From Mogibacterium kristiansenii (GTDB lineage: Bacteria > Bacillota > Clostridia > Peptostreptococcales > Anaerovoracaceae): a stretch of 64,000 bases of DNA. The notes under the pieces were generated by a model, which saw only the letters and a list, made by a program, of their open reading frames with translations, was not told the origin of the DNA and searched no databases. Position numbers and translations under genes: made by a program. Shown one piece after another: positions 52,274 to 59,894 of this stretch. Within the stretch, counting starts at the first letter, position 1. Each line of letters opens with the position of its first letter. The stretch spans positions 124,001-188,000 of the forward strand of contig NZ_VUNA01000001.1 of NCBI RefSeq assembly GCF_009695905.1, given 5' to 3'.

Positions 52274-54895
52274 ATGGGCAAGTTTGTGTATTCATTCAAT
52301 GAAGGCTCCAAGGACATGAGAGACCTTCTGGGAGGTAAAGGTGCCAATCTGGCAGAGATGACAAAAATCGGTCTGCCGGTACCTTTCGGATTTACTATTT
52401 CTACCGATGCCTGCAAGGATTATCTGAACAAGGGCGGCATGCTGGACGATGAAATCGTTCGGGAAGTGTATGAACACCTGGATGAACTGGAGCAGGTAAT
52501 GGGAAAGAAGTTCGGAGACATCGAGAATCCGCTTCTAGTTTCCGTTCGTTCCGGCGCACCGGTTTCCATGCCGGGAATGATGGACACGATTCTGAACCTG
52601 GGACTGAATGACGATTCCGTAAAGGGCCTGGCTGCCAAGACCGGCAACGAGCGTTTTGCTTACGACAGCTACAGACGTTTCATTCAGATGTTCGGTGACG
52701 TTGTAATGGAAATCCCGAAGTCCAAATTCGATCAGATCTTTGACGGCCGCAAGAAGGAAGTGGGCGCTGAGTATGACGTTGATTTGAAGACAGAGGATTT
52801 GAAAGTCATCATTGAAGGATACAAGGAACTGGTAAAAGCAGAACTGGGCAGAGAGTTCCCACAGAATCCGAAGGATCAGCTGATGGAGGCGATTCAGGCG
52901 GTATTCCGTTCCTGGAACAACGAAAGAGCAATTCTGTACAGAAAGCTGAATAACATTTCCGCATCCCTGGGAACGGCAGTAAACGTCCAGTCCATGGTAT
53001 TCGGAAATACCGGTGAGAATTCCGGCACCGGTGTTGCCTTTACAAGAAGCCCGGTGAACGGTGAAAACAAGATCTTCGGTGAGTTCTTGGTAAACGCACA
53101 GGGTGAAGACGTTGTAGCGGGTATCCGTACACCGCAGCCAATCGATCAGATGAAGGAATCTTTCCCGGATGTATACGGAAAATTCGAGGACATTGCCAGA
53201 ATCCTGGAAGACCACTATAAGGATATGCAGGATATGGAGTTCACGGTTGAAGAGGGCAAGCTCTTCATGCTGCAGACCAGAAACGGTAAGAGAACGGCAG
53301 AAGCTGCGGTAAAGGTTGCCGTAGATATGGTGAACGAAGAGAAAATCGATAAAGAGACCGCAATCATGAGAATTGCACCGGAGCAGATTGACCAGCTTCT
53401 CCACCCGGCATTTGATGCAGAGGAACTGAAGAAGCACACCCCGATTGGAAAAGGTCTTCCGGCATCTCCGGGTGCGGCATGCGGCGAGATCGTATTCAGT
53501 GCCGATGATGCAGCCGTTGCAAAGGAAGCCGGCAAGAAGGTTGTTCTGGTTCGTGAAGAGACTTCTCCGGAAGACTTGGCTGGTATGGTTGCAGCGGAAG
53601 GTATCCTCACCGCAAGAGGCGGCATGACTTCCCACGCAGCAGTAGTTGCCCGTGGTATGGGTAAGTGCTGCGTAGCCGGATGCCACGACATCACGGTATA
53701 CGAAGAAGAGAAGTACATGGAAATCCACGGCGTGAAGTACCACGAAGGCGATATGATTTCCATCAACGGTACCGACGGCAGCGTATATGCGGCAGAAATC
53801 GCAACCAAGGCACCGGAACTGTCCGGCAACTTCGGAACCATCATGAAGTGGGCGGATGAAATCCGCACCATCGGCGTTCGTACCAATGCGGACAATCCGA
53901 GAGATGCAAAGCAGGCGGTTCAGTTCGGTGCAGAGGGAATCGGCCTTTGCAGAACCGAGCACATGTTCTTTGAAGAAGAGAGAATTCCAAAGATTCGCCG
54001 TATGATTTTGGCAGATACCGAGGAAGAGAGAAGAGAGGCACTGGCAGGTCTCCTTCCGTATCAGAAGGGCGACTTCAAAGGCCTGTATGAAACCATGGCA
54101 GGAAAGCCGGTCACCATCCGTCTCCTGGATCCGCCGCTGCACGAATTCCTCCCAAAGAACGAAGAGGATATGAAGGAACTGTCTGAGCAGTTTGGCATTC
54201 CGCTGGAGAAAATTAAGACCAAGACCATCGAACTGCACGAGTTTAACCCGATGCTGGGACACAGAGGCTGCCGTCTGGCAGTAACCTATCCGGAAATTGC
54301 TGAGATGCAGACAGAGGCAATCATTACCGCTGCACTGGAAGTGAAGAAGGAAACCGGCATCGATATCAAACCGGAAATCATGGTACCTCTGGTAGGCATT
54401 CCGAACGAGTTGAAGAATGTAAAGAAGACCATCGACGAGACTGCAGAAAGATGCTTCGAGCAGGCCGGTGAGAGACTGAACTACATGGTGGGAACCATGA
54501 TTGAGATTCCGAGAGCCGCTCTAGTTGCCGATGAAATCGCAGAAGATGCAGAATTCTTCTCCTTCGGTACCAACGACATGACTCAGATGGGATTCGGCTT
54601 CTCCAGAGACGATACCGGAAAGATTATTCGCGAGTACGTGGAGAAGGGTGTTCTGGAAGAAGATCCGTTCCAGGTTCTGGATCAGCGCGGCGTTGGAAAG
54701 CTGGTAAAGATGGCTGCAGAAGAAGGCCGGAAGACCCGTCCGAACATCAAGCTGGGAATTTGCGGTGAGCATGGCGGAAACCCGAAGACCATCGATTTCT
54801 GCCACAGACTGGGATTGAATTACGTATCCTGCTCGCCATTCCGGGTGCCGATTGCTCGTTTGGCTGCGGCACAGGCTGCCATCCGTAACAAATAA
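52274..54895 (+). CDS. ppdK: pyruvate, phosphate dikinase
   Basis: Interconverts pyruvate + ATP + Pi with PEP + AMP + PPi; in clostridia it often replaces pyruvate kinase or serves gluconeogenesis. It has 873 residues in three domains: nucleotide-grasp (LLGGKGANLAEMTKIGLPVP), phospho-His domain with the catalytic His in GGMTSHAAVVARGMGKCC (near 455), and the PEP barrel with GICGEHGGNP and the catalytic Cys in YVSCSPFRVPIARLA. Length and motifs are normal. Its codon use is visibly biased (GGT, CGT, AGA), consistent with high expression. Confidence 0.97.
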   Translation: MGKFVYSFNEGSKDMRDLLGGKGANLAEMTKIGLPVPFGFTISTDACKDYLNKGGMLDDEIVREVYEHLDELEQVMGKKFGDIENPLLVSVRSGAPVSMPGMMDTILNLGLNDDSVKGLAAKTGNERFAYDSYRRFIQMFGDVVMEIPKSKFDQIFDGRKKEVGAEYDVDLKTEDLKVIIEGYKELVKAELGREFPQNPKDQLMEAIQAVFRSWNNERAILYRKLNNISASLGTAVNVQSMVFGNTGENSGTGVAFTRSPVNGENKIFGEFLVNAQGEDVVAGIRTPQPIDQMKESFPDVYGKFEDIARILEDHYKDMQDMEFTVEEGKLFMLQTRNGKRTAEAAVKVAVDMVNEEKIDKETAIMRIAPEQIDQLLHPAFDAEELKKHTPIGKGLPASPGAACGEIVFSADDAAVAKEAGKKVVLVREETSPEDLAGMVAAEGILTARGGMTSHAAVVARGMGKCCVAGCHDITVYEEEKYMEIHGVKYHEGDMISINGTDGSVYAAEIATKAPELSGNFGTIMKWADEIRTIGVRTNADNPRDAKQAVQFGAEGIGLCRTEHMFFEEERIPKIRRMILADTEEERREALAGLLPYQKGDFKGLYETMAGKPVTIRLLDPPLHEFLPKNEEDMKELSEQFGIPLEKIKTKTIELHEFNPMLGHRGCRLAVTYPEIAEMQTEAIITAALEVKKETGIDIKPEIMVPLVGIPNELKNVKKTIDETAERCFEQAGERLNYMVGTMIEIPRAALVADEIAEDAEFFSFGTNDMTQMGFGFSRDDTGKIIREYVEKGVLEEDPFQVLDQRGVGKLVKMAAEEGRKTRPNIKLGICGEHGGNPKTIDFCHRLGLNYVSCSPFRVPIARLAAAQAAIRNK

Positions 54896-54926
54896 AACTA
54901 AGAGTTAAAAAAAGGAGAGTTAAGGG

Positions 54927-54957
54927 TAGGGTGAAACAGAAATACTGTTTCACCCTA
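54927..54957 (+). promoter_or_regulatory. perfect 13-bp hairpin before the second yitT gene
   Basis: Arms TAGGGTGAAACAG / CTGTTTCACCCTA with a 5-base loop and no T run. A good Shine-Dalgarno AAAGGAG lies at 54911-54917, before the hairpin, and none lies between hairpin and ATG. Confidence 0.6.
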
Positions 54958-54967
54958 TGCTGATGTT

Positions 54968-55861
54968 ATGAATTGGTTAGATCAATTTGAAGACAAGTTT
55001 TCTGCCTTCGCAAATATCTGTTACATCATATTAGGAAATATTATCTATGCGGTGAGCATCAACGTGCTGATTACCCCGATGAGCCTGTATAACGGCGGAT
55101 TCCTGGGAATGGCACAGCTGCTTCGTCTGTTTTTCGTTAAGGTCCTGCATTTCTCCGGACCTCCGGGAATGGACCTCACCGGTATTATCTACTTTCTTAT
55201 GAACGTTCCGCTGTTCTACTACGCGTATCGGGCGGTGGGAATTAAGTTCTCGATTAAATCTCTGATTTCCATCGGAATGTCGTCCCTCTGTCTGACACTG
55301 GTTCCGGTACCGGCTAAGCCGCTGTTTAACGATTACCTGTCTGCGTGTGTAGTGGCAGGCGTCATTGGCGGCGTGGGTTCCGGAATGATTCTAAGAGGCG
55401 GAAGCTCTACCGGCGGTTCGGATATCATCGGTGTATGCATGTCCAAGACCCACCCGAATACCAGTGTGGGAAAAATCAACGTGCTGTTCAACGTGGCGGT
55501 ATACGGAATTTGTCTGTTGGTGTTCAATATTCAGATTGCCATCTATTCCTTTATCTATACCACTATTCGCTCCAGTTTCATGGATCGGATGCATACTCAG
55601 AACATCAATACTGAGGTGCTGATTTTTACGAAAATAGATGGAATCGATAAGCTCATTACCACGGATATGGGACGCGGTGTTACCAAATGGGAAGGAACCG
55701 GATCCTTTACCGAGGAAAATGTGCACATTATGGTGGTTGCCATCACAAAGTACGAAGTCTATCACCTGCAAACTCTGGTGCTGGAAAAAGATCCCCACGC
55801 CTTCATCATGCTGAACGATGGCGAACGGGTTGTGGGCAACTTCAAAAAACATTTGGAGTAA
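54968..55861 (+). CDS. YitT family membrane protein (DUF161 + DUF2179), copy 2
   Basis: A 297-residue relative of the protein at 39822, strongly diverged. Five to six membrane helices occupy about 15-200, with the glycine motifs LYNGGFLGMAQLL and LRGGSSTGGSDIIGV; the DUF2179 tail follows (VTKWEGTGSFTEENVHIMVV). The function is unknown, transport suspected. The start codon has no ribosome binding site directly in front; a hairpin separates it from an upstream AAAGGAG. It follows ppdK by 72 bases and may be read from that transcript. Confidence 0.85.
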   Translation: MNWLDQFEDKFSAFANICYIILGNIIYAVSINVLITPMSLYNGGFLGMAQLLRLFFVKVLHFSGPPGMDLTGIIYFLMNVPLFYYAYRAVGIKFSIKSLISIGMSSLCLTLVPVPAKPLFNDYLSACVVAGVIGGVGSGMILRGGSSTGGSDIIGVCMSKTHPNTSVGKINVLFNVAVYGICLLVFNIQIAIYSFIYTTIRSSFMDRMHTQNINTEVLIFTKIDGIDKLITTDMGRGVTKWEGTGSFTEENVHIMVVAITKYEVYHLQTLVLEKDPHAFIMLNDGERVVGNFKKHLE

Positions 55862-55886
55862 CAATCCAAGAAATAGATGCAAAACA

Positions 55887-55916
55887 AAATGAGACTGGAT
55901 TATTCCAGTCTCATTT
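55887..55916. terminator. bidirectional terminator overlapping the S66 peptidase stop
   Basis: Stem AAATGAGACTGGA / TCCAGTCTCATTT, 13 bp with a 4-base loop. The last codons of the minus-strand gene form one arm. Confidence 0.8.
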
Positions 55917-56889
55917 CTATTGTACCGATTCCATCTCCGCATTGAACCGTTGCGAACGAACCGTTTATCAGCGTCATACACGGCTTCACGTGACCGATAT
56001 CGCAGTTCAGGATGATTGGAACGTCGAAGCATCGAGTGAGCAGATCCAGATAATCCTCGTCCGATGAACCGCCGTCGAACATCACCCGGCCAAAGAGAAT
56101 TCCGGTTGCACCTCGGAAATAGCCGCAGGCCTTCATTTGAAGCATGGTGAGGTACAGGGTTTCCGCATTCATAGCAAAAGGATCGAAGTACCATATAATG
56201 CCCTCCGATGCGTAGCGGTCCAAGAATTGATGGGTGCCGTCGTAAGGCGTACCGATCAGCTTTCCGATGCAGTCGATGCATCCTCCGATTAACCTTCCTT
56301 CGAAAGATACCGGCGCCTTCTCGCCGTCCATTCGGCTGTCCCAGTACACTTCACCTTCCAGAATCGGATTGTCGCTGAAATCCCTTTTGTCATCATAGTA
56401 TTGAAAGGACTCCTGTATTCCAATGTCTCCTTTCAGAACCCGAAGCATCCGTTCCTGAAACGGGTGCAGGGGCTGCCAGTCAAAGGTACCCGCATTGAAT
56501 CCGTACATAGTGGCAATATCCAAATTGGTGGTGACGGGAAAAAGAAGATTGGTGGGGTCACTGGCACCGATGATCCATTTCGGATTTTCTCGGATTCGTT
56601 CCCAATCCACGAAAGGAAGCATTTCCGGTGCGTAGTCCCCGCCGGAAGCGGAGAGAATGGCGGAAACGTTTTTATCCTCGACTAATTCCTGTAATTCTTT
56701 GCCGCGCACGGCACCGGAGGCGGAACGCTCGGAATCGGTGCGCACTCCTGCGGTTTCGCGAATATGGTAGCCTTCTCCTTTGAGTACGGAAAGCGATTGT
56801 TCAAAGGATTCAATTTTGTGACCTACGCCGGCACTGGGTGCACAGATGCCGATGGTGTCGCCGTGGCGGAGAAACTTTGGATAAATCAT
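55900..56889 (-). CDS. S66 peptidase (LD-carboxypeptidase / MccF-like)
   Basis: A 329-residue protein of peptidase family S66, whose members cut LD-bonds of recycled murein peptides or inactivate microcin C-like compounds. LRHGDTIGICAPSAG opens the chain; the nucleophile Ser is in IIGASDPTNLL, GRLIGGCIDCIGKLIGT follows, and the catalytic His is in CDIGHVKPCMTLINGS. The acidic triad member, normally Glu in a WYLE- or FLED-like segment, appears as Asp in IIWYFDPFAMN. The ATG at 56889 has AGGAGAG ahead; an upstream extension of the frame is not needed. It starts 4 bases after the DRTGG gene. Confidence 0.82.
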   Translation of the reverse strand: MIYPKFLRHGDTIGICAPSAGVGHKIESFEQSLSVLKGEGYHIRETAGVRTDSERSASGAVRGKELQELVEDKNVSAILSASGGDYAPEMLPFVDWERIRENPKWIIGASDPTNLLFPVTTNLDIATMYGFNAGTFDWQPLHPFQERMLRVLKGDIGIQESFQYYDDKRDFSDNPILEGEVYWDSRMDGEKAPVSFEGRLIGGCIDCIGKLIGTPYDGTHQFLDRYASEGIIWYFDPFAMNAETLYLTMLQMKACGYFRGATGILFGRVMFDGGSSDEDYLDLLTRCFDVPIILNCDIGHVKPCMTLINGSFATVQCGDGIGTIEMRLE

Positions 56890-56893
56890 TTTA

Positions 56894-57256
56894 TTATCTC
56901 TCCTGTTCGTTCTGGAATGCGCCTTGCAATCCGTTGGAGAAAAGAATGCCACAGGTGACGTACATGGAATAAGGGGACTGTACGACGGTTACACCTAAGG
57001 ATTCTGCCAGCTTAATCAAGGCCGGATCCGGCTCGCTTCGTCCGATAAAAATTACACAGGAAATGCCCATTAAGTCTGCTGTACGTAGAACTTGTGGATT
57101 ATATAAAGCTGTGATTAAGATAGACTTGTCATTAGAATAGGCTAACATATGACTCATCATATCCGACGAAAATGCACTGTTCAATTCCAGCTCCGGATCG
57201 CTGTTTCCCGTTAATACTTCGGCATCCAGCAGGTTTACCACTTCTTTTAAAACCAT
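56894..57256 (-). CDS. DRTGG-domain protein
   Basis: A 120-residue single DRTGG domain, the small regulatory-type fold also found in phosphotransacetylase and CBS proteins. EVLTGNSDPELELNSAFSSD and ILITALYNPQVLRTADLMGI are the recognisable segments. Stand-alone DRTGG proteins are commonly encoded beside [FeFe] hydrogenase genes in Clostridia; here it is divergent from the hydC-hydB-hydA operon. A signalling or ligand-binding role in that context is inferred. AAGGAGGAAGC precedes the ATG. Confidence 0.78.
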   Translation of the reverse strand: MVLKEVVNLLDAEVLTGNSDPELELNSAFSSDMMSHMLAYSNDKSILITALYNPQVLRTADLMGISCVIFIGRSEPDPALIKLAESLGVTVVQSPYSMYVTCGILFSNGLQGAFQNEQER

Positions 57257-57329
57257 AGCTTCCTCCTTGCGTTTATAGCACTATTGATAAAATATTTTTA
57301 ACTGACAATTTAATTTATTTAATTATATT

Positions 57330-57376
57330 TAACTAAATTTCTGTTCATGTATGACTAAATGAAATAAATTTAGTTA
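57330..57376. promoter_or_regulatory. long inverted repeat between the DRTGG gene and the hydrogenase operon
   Basis: TAACTAAATTT (57330-57340) and AAATTTAGTTA (57366-57376), perfect 11-bp arms 25 bases apart; a third half-site GACTAAAT lies at 57353-57360. Placed upstream of the hydrogenase -35. Candidate binding region for an unknown regulator. Confidence 0.55.
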
Positions 57377-57391
57377 GAGTTATAACAATTC

Positions 57392-57419
57392 TTGCAAACT
57401 CATTATATAATCGTATAAT
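57392..57419 (+). promoter_or_regulatory. promoter of the hydrogenase operon
   Basis: TTGCAA at 57392-57397, spacer 16, TATAAT at 57414-57419. No Rex-type TTGTGA-N6-TCACAA site was seen. Confidence 0.7.
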
Positions 57420-57468
57420 AAATTATACAAGGTGTATTTGTATGTCAAAACAAGGAGGTATAATTCTG

Positions 57469-57957
57469 ATGAAAGTTTCAAATGTTCCTTTCAAAGGCAC
57501 AGCGGAACAGGAAACTGAACTCCGCAGAAGAATTGCAGAGCACAAAGGTGAAAAAGGTTCTCTGATGCCAATCATGCAGGCAGCACAGGAGATTTACGGA
57601 TATTTACCATATCAAGTGCAGAAAATTATTTCAGATGAGACCGGAATCCCAATGGAGAAGATTTACGGCGTGGCTACATTCTACGCACAGTTCTCCATGT
57701 CTCCAAAGGGACAGTACGAAGTATCTGTCTGTCTTGGAACCGCATGCTACGTTAAGGGTGCCGGCGAGGTTCTGGAAGAGGTTAAGAAAGAACTGGGAAT
57801 CGATGACGGTGAATGCACATCGGATGGAAAGTTCTCTCTGGATACCTGCCGTTGTGTGGGAGCCTGCGGACTGGCTCCGGTTATGATTGTAGGTGGCGAT
57901 GTATACGGAAAGATTACTCCGGATCAGGTTGCCGATATCTTGAAGAAGTATGCATAA
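57469..57957 (+). CDS. hydC: NuoE-like hydrogenase subunit (2Fe-2S thioredoxin-like)
   Basis: A 162-residue 24-kDa-subunit-type protein. After a helical part (about 20-70), the thioredoxin-like domain binds a 2Fe-2S cluster through CLGTACYVKGA and CRCVGACGLAP (C-x4-C and C-x3-C). With the NuoF-like and hydrogenase genes next door it should be the gamma subunit of an NADH-linked, possibly electron-bifurcating HydABC complex. The ATG at 57469 has AAGGAGG 10 bases ahead; an in-frame ATG at 57442 lies before that site. Symbol by context. Confidence 0.9.
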   Translation: MKVSNVPFKGTAEQETELRRRIAEHKGEKGSLMPIMQAAQEIYGYLPYQVQKIISDETGIPMEKIYGVATFYAQFSMSPKGQYEVSVCLGTACYVKGAGEVLEEVKKELGIDDGECTSDGKFSLDTCRCVGACGLAPVMIVGGDVYGKITPDQVADILKKYA

Positions 57958-57990
57958 ACCAGTAATTGAAGACTGCAATGGAGGAAGATA

Positions 57991-59880
57991 ATGAAATCAT
58001 TAGAAGAACTCAAAGTCATTCGTGACCGGATGCAGAGTCAGATCGGTCCAAGATGCGGAGTGGGAGAAACAGCTCCGGAACATGTAGAAGGTGACGGTCC
58101 TGAGAAATTTATTATGGTTTGCGGCGGTACCGGATGTCATTCCGGCCACAGCCAGGAAGTTATGGATCGTTTTGAGAAACTGATTAAGGTAGCCGGCAAG
58201 GAAAAGGAATACAAGGTAATTCAGACCGGATGTCAGGGTCTCTGCGCAAAGGGCCCGATCGTAGTAATCCACCCGGGTGCCGTATTCTATGAAGAAGTGA
58301 ATCCGGACAAGGCAGAAGTCATTTTCCGGGAACACGTGGAAGGCGGAAATGTTGCATCTAAGTACCTGCTTCGGGAAGAAAATGCCGACGGTACGAATGA
58401 TGAAGATTTCAAGTTCTACAACAGACAGACCCGTATCGCACTTCGGAACTGCGGAATAATCGATCCGGAGAATATCGATGAATATATCGGAAGAGGCGGA
58501 TATGAAGCGCTGGGACGTTCTCTGACTCAGATGTCTCCGGACGATGTCATTCAGGTAGTACTGGACAGCGGACTGAGAGGCCGTGGCGGTGCCGGATTCC
58601 CAACCGGAAAGAAGTGGAAATTTGCTTGCGGCAACAGAGGACAGGTTCAGAAGTACGTATGCTGTAACGCCGACGAAGGAGACCCGGGTGCGTTCATGGA
58701 CCGTTCCATTCTGGAAGGTGACCCGCACAGCGTGCTGGAAGCAATGGCCATTGCCGGATACGCAATCGGCGCAGATCAGGGTTACATCTACGTTCGTGCA
58801 GAGTATCCAATCGCCGTAGATCGTCTCCGCATTGCAATTCGTCAGGCAAGAGAATACGGACTGCTGGGCAAGAACCTTTTCGGTACGGATTTCAATTTCG
58901 ATATCGACCTGAGACTGGGTGCCGGCGCATTCGTTTGCGGTGAAGAAACCGCACTGATGACCTCCATCGAAGGAAACCGTGGAGAGCCTCATACCCGTCC
59001 GCCGTTCCCGGCAGTAAAGGGTCTGTTCCAGTCGCCAACTGTTTTGAACAACGTAGAGACATATGCAAATATTCCGGAAATCATCGTAAAGGGTGTGGAT
59101 TGGTTCCGGTCCATGGGTACCGAAGGCTCAACGGGCACCAAGGTATTCGCTCTGGGCGGTAAGGTAAACAACACCGGTCTGGTAGAAGTTCCGATGGGAA
59201 CTACACTGAGAGAAGTTATTGAAGAAATCGGCGGCGGCGTGCCAAAGGGCAAGAAGTTCAAGGCCGCACAGACCGGCGGTCCTTCCGGCGGATGTATCCC
59301 GGAAAAGTATTATGACATTCCAATCGATTACGAAACCCTGAAGAGCATCGGATGCATGATGGGTTCCGGCGGAATGATCGTAATGGACGAAGATAACTGC
59401 ATGGTGGATATTGCGAAATTCTTCCTGGAATTCACCGTAAGTGAATCCTGCGGAAAATGTACTCCATGCCGTATCGGTACAAGACGTATGCTGGAAATTC
59501 TGACACGGATTACCGAAGGCAAAGGTGAGATGGAAGATCTGAACAAGCTGGAAGAGCTGGCAAAGTACATCCAGGCGAACTCTCTGTGCGGTCTGGGTCA
59601 GACTGCACCGAACCCGGTTCTGTCCACTTTGAGATTCTTCCGGGACGAGTATGTAGCGCATATTCAGGACAAGAAGTGTCCGGCCGGCGTATGTAAGGCT
59701 CTGTGCACATACGAAATCGATCCGGAGAAGTGTAAAGGATGCACACTGTGCGCAAGAAACTGCCCGGCGGATGCGATTACCGGTTCCGTGAAAGAACCGC
59801 ATCACATCGATCCGGAGAAGTGCATCAAGTGTGGAGCATGTATGGATAACTGCCGTTTCGGCGCAGTGGTATTCAAGTAG
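57991..59880 (+). CDS. hydB: NuoF-like hydrogenase subunit (NADH, FMN, Fe-S)
   Basis: A 629-residue flavin subunit. It has a thioredoxin-like 2Fe-2S N-terminus (CGGTGCHSG ... QTGCQGLCAKGP, about 40-90), the NADH/FMN core with RGRGGAGFPTGKKW and CNADEGDPGAFMDRS, and a 4Fe-4S site SCGKCTPCRIGTRRM. Two ferredoxin-type 4Fe-4S clusters end the chain (CKGCTLCARNCPAD and CIKCGACMDNC). It takes electrons between NAD(H), ferredoxin and the hydrogenase subunit. Lies 33 bases after hydC and abuts hydA. Confidence 0.94.
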   Translation: MKSLEELKVIRDRMQSQIGPRCGVGETAPEHVEGDGPEKFIMVCGGTGCHSGHSQEVMDRFEKLIKVAGKEKEYKVIQTGCQGLCAKGPIVVIHPGAVFYEEVNPDKAEVIFREHVEGGNVASKYLLREENADGTNDEDFKFYNRQTRIALRNCGIIDPENIDEYIGRGGYEALGRSLTQMSPDDVIQVVLDSGLRGRGGAGFPTGKKWKFACGNRGQVQKYVCCNADEGDPGAFMDRSILEGDPHSVLEAMAIAGYAIGADQGYIYVRAEYPIAVDRLRIAIRQAREYGLLGKNLFGTDFNFDIDLRLGAGAFVCGEETALMTSIEGNRGEPHTRPPFPAVKGLFQSPTVLNNVETYANIPEIIVKGVDWFRSMGTEGSTGTKVFALGGKVNNTGLVEVPMGTTLREVIEEIGGGVPKGKKFKAAQTGGPSGGCIPEKYYDIPIDYETLKSIGCMMGSGGMIVMDEDNCMVDIAKFFLEFTVSESCGKCTPCRIGTRRMLEILTRITEGKGEMEDLNKLEELAKYIQANSLCGLGQTAPNPVLSTLRFFRDEYVAHIQDKKCPAGVCKALCTYEIDPEKCKGCTLCARNCPADAITGSVKEPHHIDPEKCIKCGACMDNCRFGAVVFK

Positions 59881-59894
59881 TGGAGGTTACAGAA

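Noticed and set aside
57257-57468. Rex redox operator before the hydrogenase operon
   Set aside because: No TTGTGA-N6-TCACAA-like sequence; only the TAACTAAATTT inverted repeat is present.
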